DNA of 64,000 nt from [Clostridium] citroniae WAL-17108 (GCF_000233455.1 NZ_JH376420.1:1976634-2040633), one strand, 5' to 3'; positions 31,918-40,681 are shown, counted from the stretch's first letter. Notes: generated by a model from the letters alone, not told the origin. A program made the numbers and translations.

Positions 31918-33328
31918 CTACACCACCCGGCTTCTTGTGTACATCCGGTTCATCCTCATCTCCAGTTGGCGGAGTATTACTCCCAAGACCAAACATGGCC
32001 CGCTGCTGCTTTAACGCCTCTTCGGCTTCCTTTTCCACCGCAGCAACCTCCGCATCCACATCATCTACAAACGGTACCTGAGACAGCAAAGTCCTTTTGC
32101 TTATCTTTCCCCACAGATTGGAGGTAATCTGACTGATTTCCAGAAGGTTTTTAGGAAGCGCACGGGTAAATGTTGGGGTGATGCCGGATATATCAATATT
32201 TATCGCTCGGCTCTTACTCAACCATCCCGAAAACAGACGCATCCGCTTGCGTAGCCCTTTTTTGTAATATCGTGTCTTAATCTTGGTTATGTTCTCCATA
32301 CCCAGCAACTTAAACTCCATTGCAACTCCAGATACATTCCCACCAAAGGATTCATCTGTCATACATGGAATGTGTGAGAATTTATGTATATCCTGCTCTA
32401 CAGCTTTTTTTAATATTTCCACTCCCGTCTCATCGAATGTCCGAGTCAGATATTCCGCTTTTGCATCCTTAGGCAGTTCCAGTAGCTTATCATCCTTAAG
32501 CCGTTGTGCTGCGGTTTTTCCATCAGTATCCTTCGTATCCTCATCTCCAAGCAGGGCACCATAGAGGGCCAGGATAGAATCTATAAACTGCTCCTTATCG
32601 GTGATACGGTCGCTCATCAGTGCGTTGTATGCATCTATCAAAGGTATTTGTAGTTCAAAGTCGCCTATCGCAAGTTTATTATTCCTATATTCGATTACGG
32701 GTACCTCGTCAAAATAATGCGGTTCTGGTTCCTCCAGAAGGGACTGAGGCCCCTCAATATCGCGGATATTCAGCACATATTTATAATGCCTGGTTAGCAC
32801 TGTTGCAACATAGACCATCTGATGTCTGTCACTATCATCCTTCCTCGCATAATAATAGACCGCAAATAGTTCCTTCTGCTCAATGGTGTCATCATAGACC
32901 ATAAATGTGTTTTCAGGCTCCAACGTCTTGATTGTCAGGTCAGTATCGCCTTCTTCTGGATACACATATTCATAGCACCGCCCATATATAGACAGGTCAA
33001 GTCCGTTATCACCATCCGCCTCATCGGCTCCGGCAACTTCAAATGCATCCATCAGCGGTTTGATGTCCTGCTGGCTTTTGTAGCTTACGGGATTTCCGAT
33101 AAAATAAGAACTGGCTGTGTCTGAAATATCCTTTGCATGGTTACAGACCAGCTTTGTCTTTCTCTTCTCACCCAGTATCTTGTGTTGTCCTTCATAATAT
33201 TGTTTCAGTTTCTTTAATCTACGCACTTCCTTCTGGTGTTTCATGATTAGGGTGCGGATAGCCTGCTTATCCGGGTTAAGCTCATCCCATCCATCGCGCG
33301 GCATTGTGTATGTATATATGGTAACCAC
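31910..33328 (-). CDS. Portal protein (SPP1 gp6-like)
   Basis: 472 residues forming the DNA gate of the head. Recognisable stretches include KRKTKLVCNHAKDISDTASS, FIGNPVSYKS, YGRCYEYVYPEEGD and DEVPVIEYRNNKLAIGDFEL. The GTG at 33328 overlaps its own GAGGAGGT ribosome site, so translation may truly start at ATG 33304 or another codon between. It follows terminase by 4 bp. Confidence 0.9.
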   Translation of the reverse strand: MVTIYTYTMPRDGWDELNPDKQAIRTLIMKHQKEVRRLKKLKQYYEGQHKILGEKRKTKLVCNHAKDISDTASSYFIGNPVSYKSQQDIKPLMDAFEVAGADEADGDNGLDLSIYGRCYEYVYPEEGDTDLTIKTLEPENTFMVYDDTIEQKELFAVYYYARKDDSDRHQMVYVATVLTRHYKYVLNIRDIEGPQSLLEEPEPHYFDEVPVIEYRNNKLAIGDFELQIPLIDAYNALMSDRITDKEQFIDSILALYGALLGDEDTKDTDGKTAAQRLKDDKLLELPKDAKAEYLTRTFDETGVEILKKAVEQDIHKFSHIPCMTDESFGGNVSGVAMEFKLLGMENITKIKTRYYKKGLRKRMRLFSGWLSKSRAINIDISGITPTFTRALPKNLLEISQITSNLWGKISKRTLLSQVPFVDDVDAEVAAVEKEAEEALKQQRAMFGLGSNTPPTGDEDEPDVHKKPGGVDE

Positions 33329-33332
33329 CTCC

Positions 33333-34619
33333 TCAATGTAAACCGTAATCGGATTTCTTCCTGACCTTTGCCTTCCTGTTTGTCATTACATCTTCCAGCG
33401 CATACCGTACTGCATCAATGGTATGGTTATCCTTGCCCGGATAACTGCCTTTGAAGTTCCCATTCTTATCCTGCTCCAACTCATACCCGGTGAATTCCCT
33501 TGCGGCATTCGGGCAACGATGCTGGTCAATGATGATTTCATTGACTTCATCTGCCAGGAACTCCATTCCAAAGTCCACTGAGCCTGGCCCCTTCCTTGCT
33601 CCTACTACCCGTAATCCCAATTCATTCAATGCATCAATTGCCCTGGGGTCCTCGCTGTCCGCTGTTACCACTTTATTAAGCGGATTATACTTTATAATCT
33701 TGCCAGCCAGCCTGGTATTCCCCATCCGGGTTCCGTACACTTCACCAAACAGAAAAAGACGCTTTCGCGTCCTGTCATAATGCATTTTTTCATATGCTGC
33801 CGGGTCAGCGCCGAAACCAAAATCCAACCCCTGATAAATCCGGTCGAACCGCGCCATTTCTTCCTCTGTGATGGGCCTGACTGTCACATTATCAAATACC
33901 TGCCCGCCTGTACCTGTGGCAATTCCAAGATATTCATGTTCGTATGCCTTCGGCTTTGTCTCCTTCAACGATTCTGCTTCGATAAAGAACTGTTCTCCCA
34001 GCCATTCAGGTGGTACTGACCTGTAATCGCTATGGTGGACGATTGTATCTTCCCTACTCTGAAGGATATCTTGGTTCACCCAGTTATTCAAAGATTTAGG
34101 CGGATTCCAGGAATAGAAAACAAAATACTCTGAACCGCCACGCATCAGCGACTGAAGTATTGTTCGTTCCTCTTCCTCGCCGTCAAACTCCGCCCGCTCT
34201 TCGAACCAGATATACTTAAAATATCCATTCGCCAGCTTCACGGATTTTATCTTCTGCGGGTCATCCGCTCCACGGAAGATTATCTTATTACCAAACGGTA
34301 TGTATGTCAGGCTTAACGGGGAATATCTTATCTTCCAGTCATCCGCAACACCAAGTACATTAATTGCCCAGATAAGCTGCTGGAATACTGACTCCTCCAG
34401 AAACCGCCCGACCTTACGCATTGCAATGGCATTTGCCTGCGGGTCCTGCATCATCCCAAGAGGGATTTCCACACTGATGAACGATGACTTAGTAGAGCCA
34501 CGGCCGCCAGCCAGCTTATAATGGGTATGCCGATGTTCTGCAATATCCCGGTGAAGTCCATAGAAGGAAGGGGCTATCAGGTCAGATAGCCTAACTTGTG
34601 TCCGGCTTTGGGATGTCAT
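33333..34619 (-). CDS. terL: Terminase large subunit (PBSX/phage_term_2 type)
   Basis: 429-residue packaging motor. The ATPase domain has the deviant Walker A GGRGSTKSS (residues 38-46) and Walker B IWFEE (137-141). The nuclease domain has acidic residues in GLDFGFGADP (about 266), VTADSEDP (about 321) and DNHTIDAVRYALED. ATG 34619 is inside the small-subunit gene (29-bp overlap). Confidence 0.92.
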   Translation of the reverse strand: MTSQSRTQVRLSDLIAPSFYGLHRDIAEHRHTHYKLAGGRGSTKSSFISVEIPLGMMQDPQANAIAMRKVGRFLEESVFQQLIWAINVLGVADDWKIRYSPLSLTYIPFGNKIIFRGADDPQKIKSVKLANGYFKYIWFEERAEFDGEEEERTILQSLMRGGSEYFVFYSWNPPKSLNNWVNQDILQSREDTIVHHSDYRSVPPEWLGEQFFIEAESLKETKPKAYEHEYLGIATGTGGQVFDNVTVRPITEEEMARFDRIYQGLDFGFGADPAAYEKMHYDRTRKRLFLFGEVYGTRMGNTRLAGKIIKYNPLNKVVTADSEDPRAIDALNELGLRVVGARKGPGSVDFGMEFLADEVNEIIIDQHRCPNAAREFTGYELEQDKNGNFKGSYPGKDNHTIDAVRYALEDVMTNRKAKVRKKSDYGLH

Positions 34620-35034
34620 CAATTATCATCACCCCTCCTATCTGCCCGCTGTGCTCAATGTCCTGCTTATCCCGCCACCTATCCGGTCTCCGGTTCTTCA
34701 GCCAGAATATCTGTGCTGTGGTATCTGGCACAACCTCCTTGACCGTGACTGTGACCTTATCTCCATCGGCCGTTTCCTCTGTCTTGGTTTCCTTGTATGA
34801 ATATCCAAGTGCTCTCTTAAGCAGTGCATTCTCAACCTGGATGTCAACAATCTCTTTTCCCTTTTTTAAGGCCTCCGATATATCCGGATACTTCTTTTTC
34901 CACTCATATAACGTTGATGTGGTAATTCCGGCGTTCTCTGCTATCTGCTCATCAATTAAACCGTCTCTCGCCCAAGCTTCCAATTTCAGCAAGCCTTCCG
35001 GTGTTAACCAGTATTCAAATTTTCCTTTCGCCAT
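34591..35034 (-). CDS. terS: Terminase small subunit (HTH, DNA recognition)
   Basis: 147 residues. It has an N-terminal HTH (GLIDEQIAENAGITTSTLYE, about residues 26-45), then a helical oligomerisation segment and a C-terminal tail, and it directly precedes terL. The HTH resembles that of transposases, but length, position and the DTTAQIFWLKNRRPDRWRDK segment identify a phage small terminase. ATG 35034 has AAAGGAGG 8 nt upstream. Confidence 0.82.
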   Translation of the reverse strand: MAKGKFEYWLTPEGLLKLEAWARDGLIDEQIAENAGITTSTLYEWKKKYPDISEALKKGKEIVDIQVENALLKRALGYSYKETKTEETADGDKVTVTVKEVVPDTTAQIFWLKNRRPDRWRDKQDIEHSGQIGGVMIIDDIPKPDTS

Positions 35035-35067
35035 CAGGCTCACCTCCTTTACTCGCTTTATGCTACG

Positions 35068-35289
35068 CTACTCCCCCATCATCTTCACTGTTTTATCCAA
35101 TGCCAACATCATGTTGCAGTTCAGTGTTATTTCCGATGCCCATATGGCCATCAAACGGTAATCCGCAGCAGTTATTTTCTCCTGCATGGTGCGTTCCCAT
35201 ATTGCCTTAGTAAGGTCAAGGTTCCTGTCAGTAATCACAATCCTCGCTGGCTTAACTCCCAGCAATGATTTCATTGCTTTCTCTTCCAT
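35068..35289 (-). CDS. Small hypothetical phage protein
   Basis: 73 residues, mostly helical (ITAADYRLMAIWASEITLNC), with AGGAGG before the ATG. It is found just upstream of the terminase genes. Not recognised. Confidence 0.55.
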   Translation of the reverse strand: MEEKAMKSLLGVKPARIVITDRNLDLTKAIWERTMQEKITAADYRLMAIWASEITLNCNMMLALDKTVKMMGE

Positions 35290-35331
35290 GTCTATTCCTC
35301 CTTGATAATATATTAAAGGACACCTGATTTC

Positions 35332-35607
35332 TCAGATGCCCTTTATAACTACCCTCAGTTTATTCAGCTCCTCGATCATAGAATTGGGAACGATGCTATA
35401 CCCAACCAGCCGTATTGCTCTGGGCGAATCTTGTCCCACCTCTATCATTCCTTTAGCTTCCAGGTGCATCAGATTCGTTGCCACAGATGATGTGGATTTT
35501 AGCCCCACAGCCTTTCCTATTTCCCGGATTGTGGGTGCACACATGTGCTCCTGTGTGTAATCAAGGATGTATTGATATATCTGTGTTTCTCGCTCTGTCA
35601 GTTTCAT
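35332..35607 (-). CDS. LexA N-terminal DNA-binding domain protein (no peptidase domain)
   Basis: 91 residues that match only the winged HTH half of LexA: QIYQYILDYTQEHMCAPTIR, EIGKAVGLKSTSSVATNLMH, LEAKGMIEVGQDSPRAIRL. The Ser-Lys autoprotease is absent. AAGGGGGATC precedes the ATG. Placed at the head of the late operon, it may bind SOS-box-like sites without being cleavable by RecA. That role is inference. Confidence 0.8.
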   Translation of the reverse strand: MKLTERETQIYQYILDYTQEHMCAPTIREIGKAVGLKSTSSVATNLMHLEAKGMIEVGQDSPRAIRLVGYSIVPNSMIEELNKLRVVIKGI

Positions 35608-35880
35608 GATGATCCCCCTTTTCTTATGGTATTATAATTTATTGAGTTATATATGCATATGGTAATTTTATCCAACAATGAATGGAGGAGGTCCCGGGCA
35701 CCCTAAGTTTCAGGTGCCGGGGAAAAATGAAAAATGGATACACCAAAATAAGCAAAACGCAGCTACCAGGATATAATGCCCAGCAGCCGCGTTTTGTTTA
35801 GTAGGGGGAAAGGCCGTAGGCACTTGCCTTTTGGCCTAATTATATTATAAAACGGAATTGGCGGAAAAAACGGAAAATCG
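35608..35880. other. Early/late boundary, 273 bp without genes
   Basis: Holds three hairpins: 35693-35722 (CCCGGGCACC with one mismatch), 35754-35795 (AAAACGC/GCGTTTT) and 35809-35831 (AAAGGC/GCCTTT). The AT-rich gap to the LexA-like gene includes TATAAT on the minus strand at 35636-35631. It likely contains the early-operon terminator and late promoter, and perhaps a packaging signal. Confidence 0.5.
35754..35795 (-). terminator. Terminator of the early operon
   Basis: AAAACGC / GCGTTTT outer stem with paired inner GCT/AGC. On the minus strand the stem ends GCGTTTTGCTTATTTT, and it follows the ArpU/RinA-like gene. Confidence 0.55.
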
Positions 35881-36291
35881 CTATTTTACGCCTAGTTTTT
35901 TTAAATACGCATCCCTTATACATTTACGAGGAAAATCCTCATTCTGCGGCATTCCAATTTTCTTTGCAATTGCCTTCCATGTTAGCCGATCCATATACCA
36001 TAGTTTAAATACAGTCCGTGTCTGCCCATCTTCTATTGCTTCCAACCATGCCTTAATTTCTTCGGCCTCCTTTTTTTTTCTCTTGAGCAGATTCTCCTTC
36101 CTTGTATACTTTTCACGATCAAACCCAACAATACTTTGAGGTTTTGGATATCCATCCCGATAATCGAGGATAGTGCTATTCCCCATTCCTGCATCTGTAC
36201 TTATCATCTCTGACAGTTCAAATTCCAGACAGATAATATCCCACCTAAGTTTATTACGATAATTATCTAACCTCTTTTTTGTAATCTTCAA
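35881..36291 (-). CDS. Late transcription activator, ArpU/RinA-like sigma-type HTH
   Basis: 136 residues with a helical N-terminal half and a C-terminal sigma-70 region 4-like HTH (VFKLWYMDRLTWKAIAKKIG). Proteins of this kind end the early operon in Firmicutes phages and switch on the packaging, head and tail genes. The neighbouring 273-bp gap with the late genes just beyond fits that role. Confidence 0.8.
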   Translation of the reverse strand: MKITKKRLDNYRNKLRWDIICLEFELSEMISTDAGMGNSTILDYRDGYPKPQSIVGFDREKYTRKENLLKRKKKEAEEIKAWLEAIEDGQTRTVFKLWYMDRLTWKAIAKKIGMPQNEDFPRKCIRDAYLKKLGVK

Positions 36292-36304
36292 TTTCTAACT
36301 CCTC

Positions 36305-37050
36305 CTATACAGCCACGCGCTCCCTGACGCTCCTAAGGGTATGTGGCGTTGACTGTGCATAATACTGCGATGTAACTGCCGGGCTGGCATGTCCCAGGAC
36401 CTCCTGGATGGTTCCTATATCCACACCCTTGTTTTTGAGGTTCATCCCCAGGGTTTTCCTCATTTTATGTGGATACACCCTACAGGTAAGACCGGCCCTT
36501 CTTCCTATGGCCTTCATTATGCTCCGGTATGAGCATGTGGTCATCTTACCATAGGGTTTTCTGGTACGGGTGAACATATATGGACTATCATCTGTCCGCG
36601 TTTCTAGGTACATCTTATAGTAATGTCTGGCATCATCATCCAGATAAAGGGTCCGATATTTCCCGCCCTTCTCGCCCCGGATCCAGATGTCTCCTGTTTC
36701 CAGATTAACCTGCTCTAAGGTGATCTCTGCAATCTCTCCCACCCTGGCACCAGTGCTGCGGAATACTTCGATGATAGTCCTTCGCGCCGTTCATACTGAG
36801 CCAAATACCACTCTATATCCGTTTCATCCACCTGGTCCAATGATTTATTATTAATGACCGTAATCAGCCGCTTAATTGCTCCCAGGTATCCTTCCATTGT
36901 ACCGCGCTTAAGATTCCGTTTTTTAATCATAAAAAGCTGGATGAGGTACTTATTACGTTCTGCTATGCTGTCTTTCTGCTCTATATCTGCCAGGACAATA
37001 TCGTCTGGCGGCGCTTTTTTCAACAGCGCAATTAATTCCCTTACCGTCAT
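36305..37050 (-). pseudogene. Second tyrosine recombinase, frameshifted
   Basis: Two abutting frames together encode one Xer/phage-type recombinase. The N-terminal core-binding part (36715-37050) runs to WYLAQYERR, and the catalytic part resumes in the -1 frame as RTIIEVFRSTGARVGEI. It contains Arg I (GARVGE), a Lys hairpin (GEKGGKYR), HKMRK, LGHAS and Tyr (SQYYA). The break near 36778-36786 fits a one-base loss, and no slippery heptamer is evident. A separate start at GTG 36742 would omit Arg I, so neither half should be active alone. It lies in the early operon, away from the att sites. Confidence 0.75.
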
Positions 37051-37072
37051 TGCTGTCTCCTTCCGAAAAATT

Positions 37073-37360
37073 CTAATTCTCCTGATCCAAGTTTAGTAAT
37101 GCTAATATCTTCTCAACAACGAACTTTGGAATATAAACAACTCCATTTTCTTCATTGGTGTCCAAATAATACGTCAAATCGGAAATAACTTGCGGGATTT
37201 TTTCTAGGGTATTAATCGCTTCTTCGATAGCATAATCTTCAGGGTCTGGATATACATACCGACACCCATAAGACCACGTTGGAGCACCAACCATCTCTGC
37301 ATAATCCTGTAATGGATTTTGCATACCCTTTAGCAATTCTATTGCATCTTTCGGTTTCAT
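37073..37360 (-). CDS. Hypothetical early phage protein
   Basis: 95 residues from ATG 37360 (AAAGGAAAA upstream). Acidic and helical (DAIELLKGMQNPLQDYAEMV, YAIEEAINTLEKIPQVISDL), in the manner of small phage proteins with no known role. The N-terminal helix with invariant-looking PLQDYAEMVG recurs in gut Firmicutes phages from memory, but I cannot name the family. Confidence 0.6.
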   Translation of the reverse strand: MKPKDAIELLKGMQNPLQDYAEMVGAPTWSYGCRYVYPDPEDYAIEEAINTLEKIPQVISDLTYYLDTNEENGVVYIPKFVVEKILALLNLDQEN

Positions 37361-37389
37361 ATTTTCCTTTCTCCGGTCTCCCGGAAATG

Positions 37390-38013
37390 CTAATTTACGT
37401 TCTGTCCAGCCCATTGCTCTGCCATTGCATGGGCTATCCCAGGAAACGTCTTTGCTCTATTTTTAGCATCCTCTCCGCGTTTTGCTGCCCCGTATTTGCT
37501 CCTGTCTTTTCTACCGGTTCCGGCCGGCACATATGGCCCTATCGGAGTAACAATATCTGTTGGCACTAACGGTGGAAGCCCCCGCAACCACAACCTCGTT
37601 TTTTTTGTGTAGCGATGTCCGAACTGCCAAGGTTGAATTTCCTGGCTATGTGGGGGCATGCGGAACACTGTACTTGACACTGGGTTTTCCACAGCTATCT
37701 TCGGACAGTCAGCATTCAGGAAGTGCAGAAAAAACTCTTTTGCCGCCAGCCCCTTTTTATATCGTTCCTGGTCAAGCTGTCCCTTTCTAGGATATAAGCG
37801 GCAAGCCCCTGCATTGCTTAAATATGTACACGGCGGAAAAGCAATAATCATATCCCACTGTATTTTCAGCAACTCCAAGGCATCCACCTGTAAATGCCAC
37901 TCTGGATGCCCACCAGAACAGGATTCTATATCACAACTGTAAGCTTCATGTCCTAACCTTCGTAACTCATTCGTTACCGACTGCGATTCCTCACATGCTA
38001 CTAAAATTTTCAT
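37390..38013 (-). CDS. C5-cytosine methyltransferase-like protein
   Basis: Rossmann-type protein of about 207 residues that opens KILVACEESQSVTNELRRLG. It carries FPPCTYLSNAG (motif IV PPC), VENPVSS (motif VI-like EN) and TKKTRLWLRGLP (motif VIII-like). It is shorter than true C5 methyltransferases and lacks an obvious target-recognition domain. It may act on phage DNA or be a divergent relative. ATG 38013 fits the family start but lacks a ribosome site; ATG 38067 would add 18 residues. Confidence 0.65.
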   Translation of the reverse strand: MKILVACEESQSVTNELRRLGHEAYSCDIESCSGGHPEWHLQVDALELLKIQWDMIIAFPPCTYLSNAGACRLYPRKGQLDQERYKKGLAAKEFFLHFLNADCPKIAVENPVSSTVFRMPPHSQEIQPWQFGHRYTKKTRLWLRGLPPLVPTDIVTPIGPYVPAGTGRKDRSKYGAAKRGEDAKNRAKTFPGIAHAMAEQWAGQNVN

Positions 38014-38077
38014 ATCTGAAAGGAGAAACCCGGATTTTATGCGGCCGCAACTCCGTCCTCCTTTCATCGTTTAAATG

Positions 38078-38293
38078 TTAATACTGCTGATTATCATTTA
38101 ACGGACAAATTCCAATTACAGAACAAGATATACTGTCACACCATATCGGACATTTTTGGCAATAAGTTCCGTTAAAATCCTTAGGCACAACAACCGATAT
38201 TGTCATTATCTTTTCATCTTCTGTGATTTTTGAAATTTTACATTCATTACTTTTATCTGTTTCATACAAACCACCATTTTTTATAAATTTCAT
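38078..38293 (-). CDS. Small Cys-rich phage protein
   Basis: 71 residues ending YCQKCPIWCDSISCSVIGIC, a cluster of five cysteines that probably binds zinc or an iron-sulphur cluster. Unrecognised. One of three neighbouring small Cys-rich frames. Confidence 0.55.
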   Translation of the reverse strand: MKFIKNGGLYETDKSNECKISKITEDEKIMTISVVVPKDFNGTYCQKCPIWCDSISCSVIGICPLNDNQQY

Positions 38294-38313
38294 ATTTTCT
38301 ACCTCTGGAAAAC

Positions 38314-38485
38314 TTAATATCTCTTAAAAGTATCATCATAATCAAAGCAGTAGCAACTTGGGTGATTAACATCCACCTGTTCTCTTATATCAACATTACA
38401 AATTACCATTCCTTCTGTTTCTTTCTCACATTCACAATATATGCAATATTTACATATATATCTTTCTTCTGTCTTCTGGTATCAT
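38314..38485 (-). pseudogene. Possible frameshifted small Cys-rich gene
   Basis: GGAGG and ATG at 38485 begin a frame that stops after 11 codons. One base out of register the sequence reads RYICKYCIYCECEKETEG, then VICNVDIREQVDVNHPSCYC, to a TAA at 38314. The cysteine pattern resembles the neighbours, so a single-base slip is likely. It could instead be noncoding. Confidence 0.35.
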
Positions 38486-38502
38486 TCTTTATCCTCCAGA
38501 TA

Positions 38503-38673
38503 CTAATCTTCAAAACATTTTTTTGTTTCCACTGGAACATCAAAAACACTTATCTTATTGCAATACCACTGCCCCCTATGGAATGCTTGTAGATTGCAGT
38601 GCCTACAATTTTCGCAGCTTTTTTCCCGTTTCTTTGTTTCAATAATCCCCAACAGCTCTTTGTTTTTAATCAT
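38503..38673 (-). CDS. Small zinc-finger-like phage protein, 56 aa
   Basis: Contains CENCRHCNLQAFHRGQWYC, a CxxCxxC...C arrangement likely to bind a metal, with a C-terminal KKCFED. Not recognised. Similar small cysteine proteins are common in early operons of clostridial phages. Confidence 0.55.
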   Translation of the reverse strand: MIKNKELLGIIETKKREKSCENCRHCNLQAFHRGQWYCNKISVFDVPVETKKCFED

Positions 38674-38722
38674 ACCAATACCTCAAAATTCTAATTTTCA
38701 TCGTTTAATACAATATTTCCTT

Positions 38723-39448
38723 TCAGTCATTTATCCAGCCTATCCCCTGGCTAAGTAATTGGCAGGCTATCGTACAGTCTTCCATAACCTCCAGGTCCAT
38801 CCTTCCACGGTTCGGGTCTAACTCGTCCAGATATACTCCCCCGATACAACTATGCCCTATCTCCCTCTCCTGCCTAGCCCGGCGTTCAAATACCTCCGGG
38901 AAATCAATCCGAATCTTATTCCAGTATCCCATGCCGCCTTTTACGCAACCAATGCAGTTGTTGTTTGGATACCCCATGTCATACATTACTGGGCGTTTCA
39001 GCCCCAGTTTATCGGCTATCCCGTGGCACTCTGCTTTTGTCAATCCATTCTCAATCAACGGGAACTCATGGTCGTAGTCAGAAAGCGCTTTAACAACTGC
39101 GTCTGCTCTGTGCATCTCATTCACATCATAACCCCACACATATGTATGATGGTCTGGATTCGCTGCCTCCCAGTCTCTGCGTACCTGTTTTTTCAACCAT
39201 TTAGTGCAGGGTGCTCCAAAAGCTGTGTTTATGCATCTGGTATTTTCAATTACATCATCCACATCTTTGTATTTATCTGATTGTATAGGCTCAATCTTTC
39301 TTCCCAAAATCGCCTCGCAATCCTTCAAAAATCTCAGACTATCAGGATGTTGATTTTCGACATGAGTGTAAATAATTTTATCAATATCCTTAGCCAAGTA
39401 ACACGCCACAAAAGACGATACTCCGGTGCTAAACCAACATACTTTCAT
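38723..39448 (-). CDS. PAPS reductase-like PP-loop protein
   Basis: 241 residues of the adenine nucleotide alpha hydrolase superfamily. The N-terminal FSTGVSS corresponds to the PP-loop. YTHVENQHPDSLRFL, NTAFGAPCTKWLKKQ and NNNCIGCVKGGMGYWNKI follow the phage PAPS-reductase-like pattern, with conserved cysteines that could be redox or metal ligands. Phage members have been discussed in connection with nucleotide or DNA modification, but this one's substrate is unknown. It is flanked by about 150 bp of apparently noncoding DNA upstream. Confidence 0.75.
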   Translation of the reverse strand: MKVCWFSTGVSSFVACYLAKDIDKIIYTHVENQHPDSLRFLKDCEAILGRKIEPIQSDKYKDVDDVIENTRCINTAFGAPCTKWLKKQVRRDWEAANPDHHTYVWGYDVNEMHRADAVVKALSDYDHEFPLIENGLTKAECHGIADKLGLKRPVMYDMGYPNNNCIGCVKGGMGYWNKIRIDFPEVFERRARQEREIGHSCIGGVYLDELDPNRGRMDLEVMEDCTIACQLLSQGIGWIND

Positions 39449-39599
39449 AGGTACCTCCTAAAATGAATAATTACTATTATCGCTCACCAGCGCTAATGTA
39501 TTGACTGGTAAATCCTGTAATTTTACCATTCAGAAAGTGATCACTTTACCCGGCCAGGACTGTTTTACTTTCTATTTCTTTAATTGCTTAAATAGCGAT

Positions 39600-40004
39600 T
39601 TAGATGAATACTGCATTTCCTACTTTCGCATGTACAAAATCAGCATCCAGCATTTCTTTCCACTGTTCTTTACTGACTTTCATATCAGCAAAAACTGTAT
39701 AGTTACTTTCACACCATTCACAAAGCTCGTCCAGTGTTTCAAAAACTGGGCTTACCGGGCTACCTTCCGTTGTGGTTTCCCAAAGCTGAAAACCTTCTCC
39801 TTTTGGTGGACCTAGAAACGGCTCAAAATCTGGGCAACCATAACTTGTTAAAGCAATTCCCTTTAAGGTCGCAAACCGTTTACAGTTATCGCAACCTCCC
39901 GCGCTATAATCACTGTCATGACAATAATTGGAATAATATCCATACCATATTGTATTAAGGGGCCAATCAAAATTTAATGGCACCCGTTTCAATGCTCTTC
40001 CCAT
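39600..40004 (-). CDS. Conserved hypothetical phage protein
   Basis: 134 residues. It begins MGRALKRVPLNFDWPLNTIW, contains CDNCKRF and GEGFQLWETTTEGSPVSPVF, and ends with a helical DELCEWCESN / VSKEQWKEML region. I recall this pattern from many Gram-positive phages, always without function. Overlaps the preceding gene by 16 bp. Confidence 0.65.
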   Translation of the reverse strand: MGRALKRVPLNFDWPLNTIWYGYYSNYCHDSDYSAGGCDNCKRFATLKGIALTSYGCPDFEPFLGPPKGEGFQLWETTTEGSPVSPVFETLDELCEWCESNYTVFADMKVSKEQWKEMLDADFVHAKVGNAVFI

Positions 40005-40354
40005 GCTTTCCCTCCTCGCTCCCCATAATCATGTTCTTTTTCCTCTTCCCAGATTACCTTAATAACCTCCACTTTATCGAGCGGAATGCAGAATGATCCT
40101 TGAGCATCCCACTCTCCAGCCTTCCACTGCTGTTCAAACTCTTCCAAACTATCAGCCAGCAAAAATCCGGCTTCCTCTTCTGTCTGGTACATAGTTCGCA
40201 TCATTGCATCGTCCGATTCATCCGGCCAGCTGAACAGATGATACATCTCGTAGTTGTCATAATCCCATAACGTTAACGCTACTACATACCCATCTATCGG
40301 CCATCCAGTGCTGTTTACCCGTCCTTCAACGAGTTTTGGTCTATATCCCTTCAT
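39989..40354 (-). CDS. Hypothetical phage protein
   Basis: 121 residues, acidic (DESDDAMMRTMYQTEEEAGF, WEEEKEHDYG). No family recognised. Overlaps by 4 bp with the gene upstream and 16 bp with the one downstream, consistent with translational coupling in the early operon. Confidence 0.55.
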   Translation of the reverse strand: MKGYRPKLVEGRVNSTGWPIDGYVVALTLWDYDNYEMYHLFSWPDESDDAMMRTMYQTEEEAGFLLADSLEEFEQQWKAGEWDAQGSFCIPLDKVEVIKVIWEEEKEHDYGERGGKAWEEH

Positions 40355-40656
40355 CCCTCTGCCTCCTTATATGGATCCGGTGCTGGATGCCATGCAATCA
40401 CATCAAGAAGTCCTTCATCATCAACCTTCCACCATTCTTCTCTAACATCATCATAATATCCAACTTCAACATATCCACGTCTAACCGTAACGTGTACTAT
40501 CTCTCCACACGGAGGAAGGTCCCTTTCAACCGGAACCCACTTATTCTCTGTTTTTGCGGTTGGAATTTTTCTTATATCCTCGATTATGTACTCTTCTCCC
40601 TCATATCTTGCAATAAGCAGTTTTTTTACATCATCCGAATCAATTAGTCTTCCCAT
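40351..40656 (-). CDS. DUF551-type phage protein
   Basis: About 101 residues from ATG 40656. The C-terminal part NKWVPVERDLPPCGEIVHVT ... VIAWHPAPDPYK is the hallmark of the DUF551 family, small phage proteins of unknown function. The N-terminus MGRLIDSDDVKK is frequently fused to it. Confidence 0.72.
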   Translation of the reverse strand: MGRLIDSDDVKKLLIARYEGEEYIIEDIRKIPTAKTENKWVPVERDLPPCGEIVHVTVRRGYVEVGYYDDVREEWWKVDDEGLLDVIAWHPAPDPYKEAEG

Positions 40657-40681
40657 TCTGCTTCCTCCTCTAAATCTGTGT

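Noticed and set aside
34591-35034. Transposase reading of the HTH protein
   Set aside because: The HTH resembles IS-element helices, but size, overlap with terL and the C-terminal pattern fit a small terminase; no terminal inverted repeats flank it.
36715-36742. Programmed frameshift for the second recombinase
   Set aside because: The -1 shift restores the protein, but no slippery heptamer lies near the junction, so a mutation is the simpler reading.
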